Below the pieces are notes generated by a model. That model saw only the letters and a list, made by a program, of their open reading frames with translations, did not search any database and was not told the DNA's origin. Below, piece by piece: positions 5,214 to 5,936 of a stretch of 5,936 nt of DNA. Position numbers and translations under genes: made by a program. This DNA comes from Candidatus Iainarchaeum sp. (lineage in GTDB: Archaea; Iainarchaeota; Iainarchaeia; Iainarchaeales; JAAZKV01): assembly GCA_018651445.1 (NCBI GenBank), contig JABIDZ010000042.1:1-5936 (forward strand), in the 5' to 3' direction. Numbering within the stretch: the stretch's first letter is position 1; each line of letters starts with the position of its first letter.

Positions 5214-5893
5214 TTTTGTTCACCTAAAAAATCGTTTACTACGCTCCAAACTTTTTTGTGTATTTCGGGTATTGACATCAATACTCCGTTTTCGGTACAA
5301 TCGATAATTGTCCACCCATACTTTTTTGCTACTTCTACGTATGCTTGTTCTGCTTGTTTTAAATGTTCTAAATCTTCTTCGTGTATATCCTTCTTTTTTC
5401 CACTAATATAGTCTCTATGTCCTTTATTTTCAATTAACTTTTGTCCTATTTCTAATGGAACAAAAAGTAGTATTGTTAAATCTGGTTTTGGAATTCCGAA
5501 GAAGTTATATTCTAAATCCTCTAACCAATTAAGATATTCTTCACGTTCTTTTGAATCTGCAATCTTTCCGGCTTGGTGCCCCATATTTGCAGAAACATAT
5601 CTATTCGACACTACGATTCTTCCTTCGCTAAGAGCTTTTCGCATTCCAAACGACGCATCATATCGATCTATTGCATAGAACATTGACGCAACTTTTGGAG
5701 ACACCTCGTTTGCAGAACCATATTTTCCATTCAAATAATTAGCAACTGCTCCTGCTGTGTTTCCAGCGTATTGCGGAAAATCAACATACGCAGTTTCTAC
5801 GCCTTTTTCTTCGAATCTATGGAGCAATTCTTTTGATTGAGTAGCTTTTCCGCTTCCGTCTGTACCCTCAATAACAATTAGTTTTCCTTTCAC
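5210..5893 (-). CDS. tmk: Second thymidylate-kinase-family protein, divergent DPANN/CPR-type form
   Basis: This P-loop nucleotide kinase of 227 residues is probably a dTMP kinase, but of a different subfamily from its neighbour. The Walker A loop is GTDGSGKAT (10-18). The residues after strand 2 are VDFPQY (37-42), not REPGGTP. IDRYDAS (75-81) fits the ADRxxH helix. The usual DRYxxSxxAYQ is replaced by SNRYVSANMGHQ (96-107), with Asn97 in place of Asp and Arg98 kept. KPDLTILLFVP (136-146) is the strand leading to a lid at about 155-180 with GHRDY and KKKDIHEEDL. From memory, proteins with FPQY and SNRYVxANMGHQ are common in Patescibacteria and DPANN archaea; a search would confirm this. The start is GTG at 5893. 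An in-frame stop lies 12 codons upstream and no ATG lies between, and the product then begins MKGKLIVIEG as the family does. It is the first gene of the cluster and overlaps the next by four bases. Nearest alternatives are kinases for dCMP, dUMP or a deoxynucleoside. Confidence 0.85.
   Translation of the reverse strand: MKGKLIVIEGTDGSGKATQSKELLHRFEEKGVETAYVDFPQYAGNTAGAVANYLNGKYGSANEVSPKVASMFYAIDRYDASFGMRKALSEGRIVVSNRYVSANMGHQAGKIADSKEREEYLNWLEDLEYNFFGIPKPDLTILLFVPLEIGQKLIENKGHRDYISGKKKDIHEEDLEHLKQAEQAYVEVAKKYGWTIIDCTENGVLMSIPEIHKKVWSVVNDFLGEQK
5220..5225 (-). promoter_or_regulatory. Ribosome binding site for the second kinase gene
   Basis: AGGTGA on the minus strand lies six bases before the ATG at 5213, inside the last codons of the upstream kinase gene. 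It matches the archaeal GGTGA Shine-Dalgarno core and is the only strong one I saw in the window. It supports the 5213 start and coupled translation of the two kinases, in contrast to the apparently leaderless genes around them. Confidence 0.7.
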
Positions 5894-5924
5894 ACCAACA
5901 CCACTAGGATAAGCCCGTTCTACT

Positions 5925-5933
5925 TAATAAAAA
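5925..5933 (-). promoter_or_regulatory. Candidate box A for the kinase cluster
   Basis: On the minus strand this reads TTTTTATTA, centred about 36 bases before the GTG start at 5893. That would give a transcript start near 5900-5905 and a leader of about ten bases. GTGGTG at 5901-5906 is at best a weak ribosome binding sequence. The window ends only three bases further on, so the upstream recognition element cannot be judged. Confidence 0.35.
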
Positions 5934-5936
5934 TTT

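Noticed and set aside
4900..5411. Two plus-strand frames (86 and 84 codons) opposite the kinase genes
   Set aside because: They are antisense to frames carrying Walker A and kinase signatures, and their residues show no recognisable motif.

Overview
The window looks like chromosomal DNA from an AT-rich archaeon, most plausibly a small-genome DPANN lineage of the Woesearchaeota/Pacearchaeota type. The evidence is an intronless tRNA-Gly without an encoded CCA end, archaeal TATA-like box A elements about 25 bases before several starts (short-leader or leaderless transcripts), an archaeal GGTGA ribosome binding site, compact gene packing, and a thymidylate kinase resembling, from memory, those of Patescibacteria and DPANN archaea. 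The lineage is an inference; no ribosomal RNA or marker gene is present to fix it.

Layout from left to right. A major facilitator superfamily (MFS) transporter gene on the minus strand (1-1112) runs off the left edge. A 64-base divergent intergenic region separates it from a plus-strand gene (1177-2949) for a secreted, membrane-anchored transglutaminase-like protein. Between that gene and a tRNA-Gly(GCC) (3093-3164) lies a 143-base spacer holding four consecutive hairpins in locally GC-richer DNA. This is the best candidate for an undescribed element. A T-rich hairpin follows the tRNA at the convergent junction.

The right half is a compact minus-strand cluster, transcribed right to left. It begins with a 227-residue thymidylate-kinase-family protein that starts at GTG (5893). 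A second, clearly different thymidylate kinase of 209 residues overlaps it by four bases (ATGA). After 34 bases comes a 333-residue multi-pass membrane protein ending in an extreme lysine-rich tail. After 13 bases comes a 117-residue membrane protein of unknown function.

How the genes relate: the two kinases are translationally coupled and probably act on deoxynucleoside monophosphates for DNA precursor supply. The two downstream membrane proteins may be co-transcribed with them or use their own box A at 4571-4578. The transglutaminase-like protein probably acts at the cell surface. No mobile element, CRISPR array or integrase was seen, and no gene-free stretch exceeds 300 bases.
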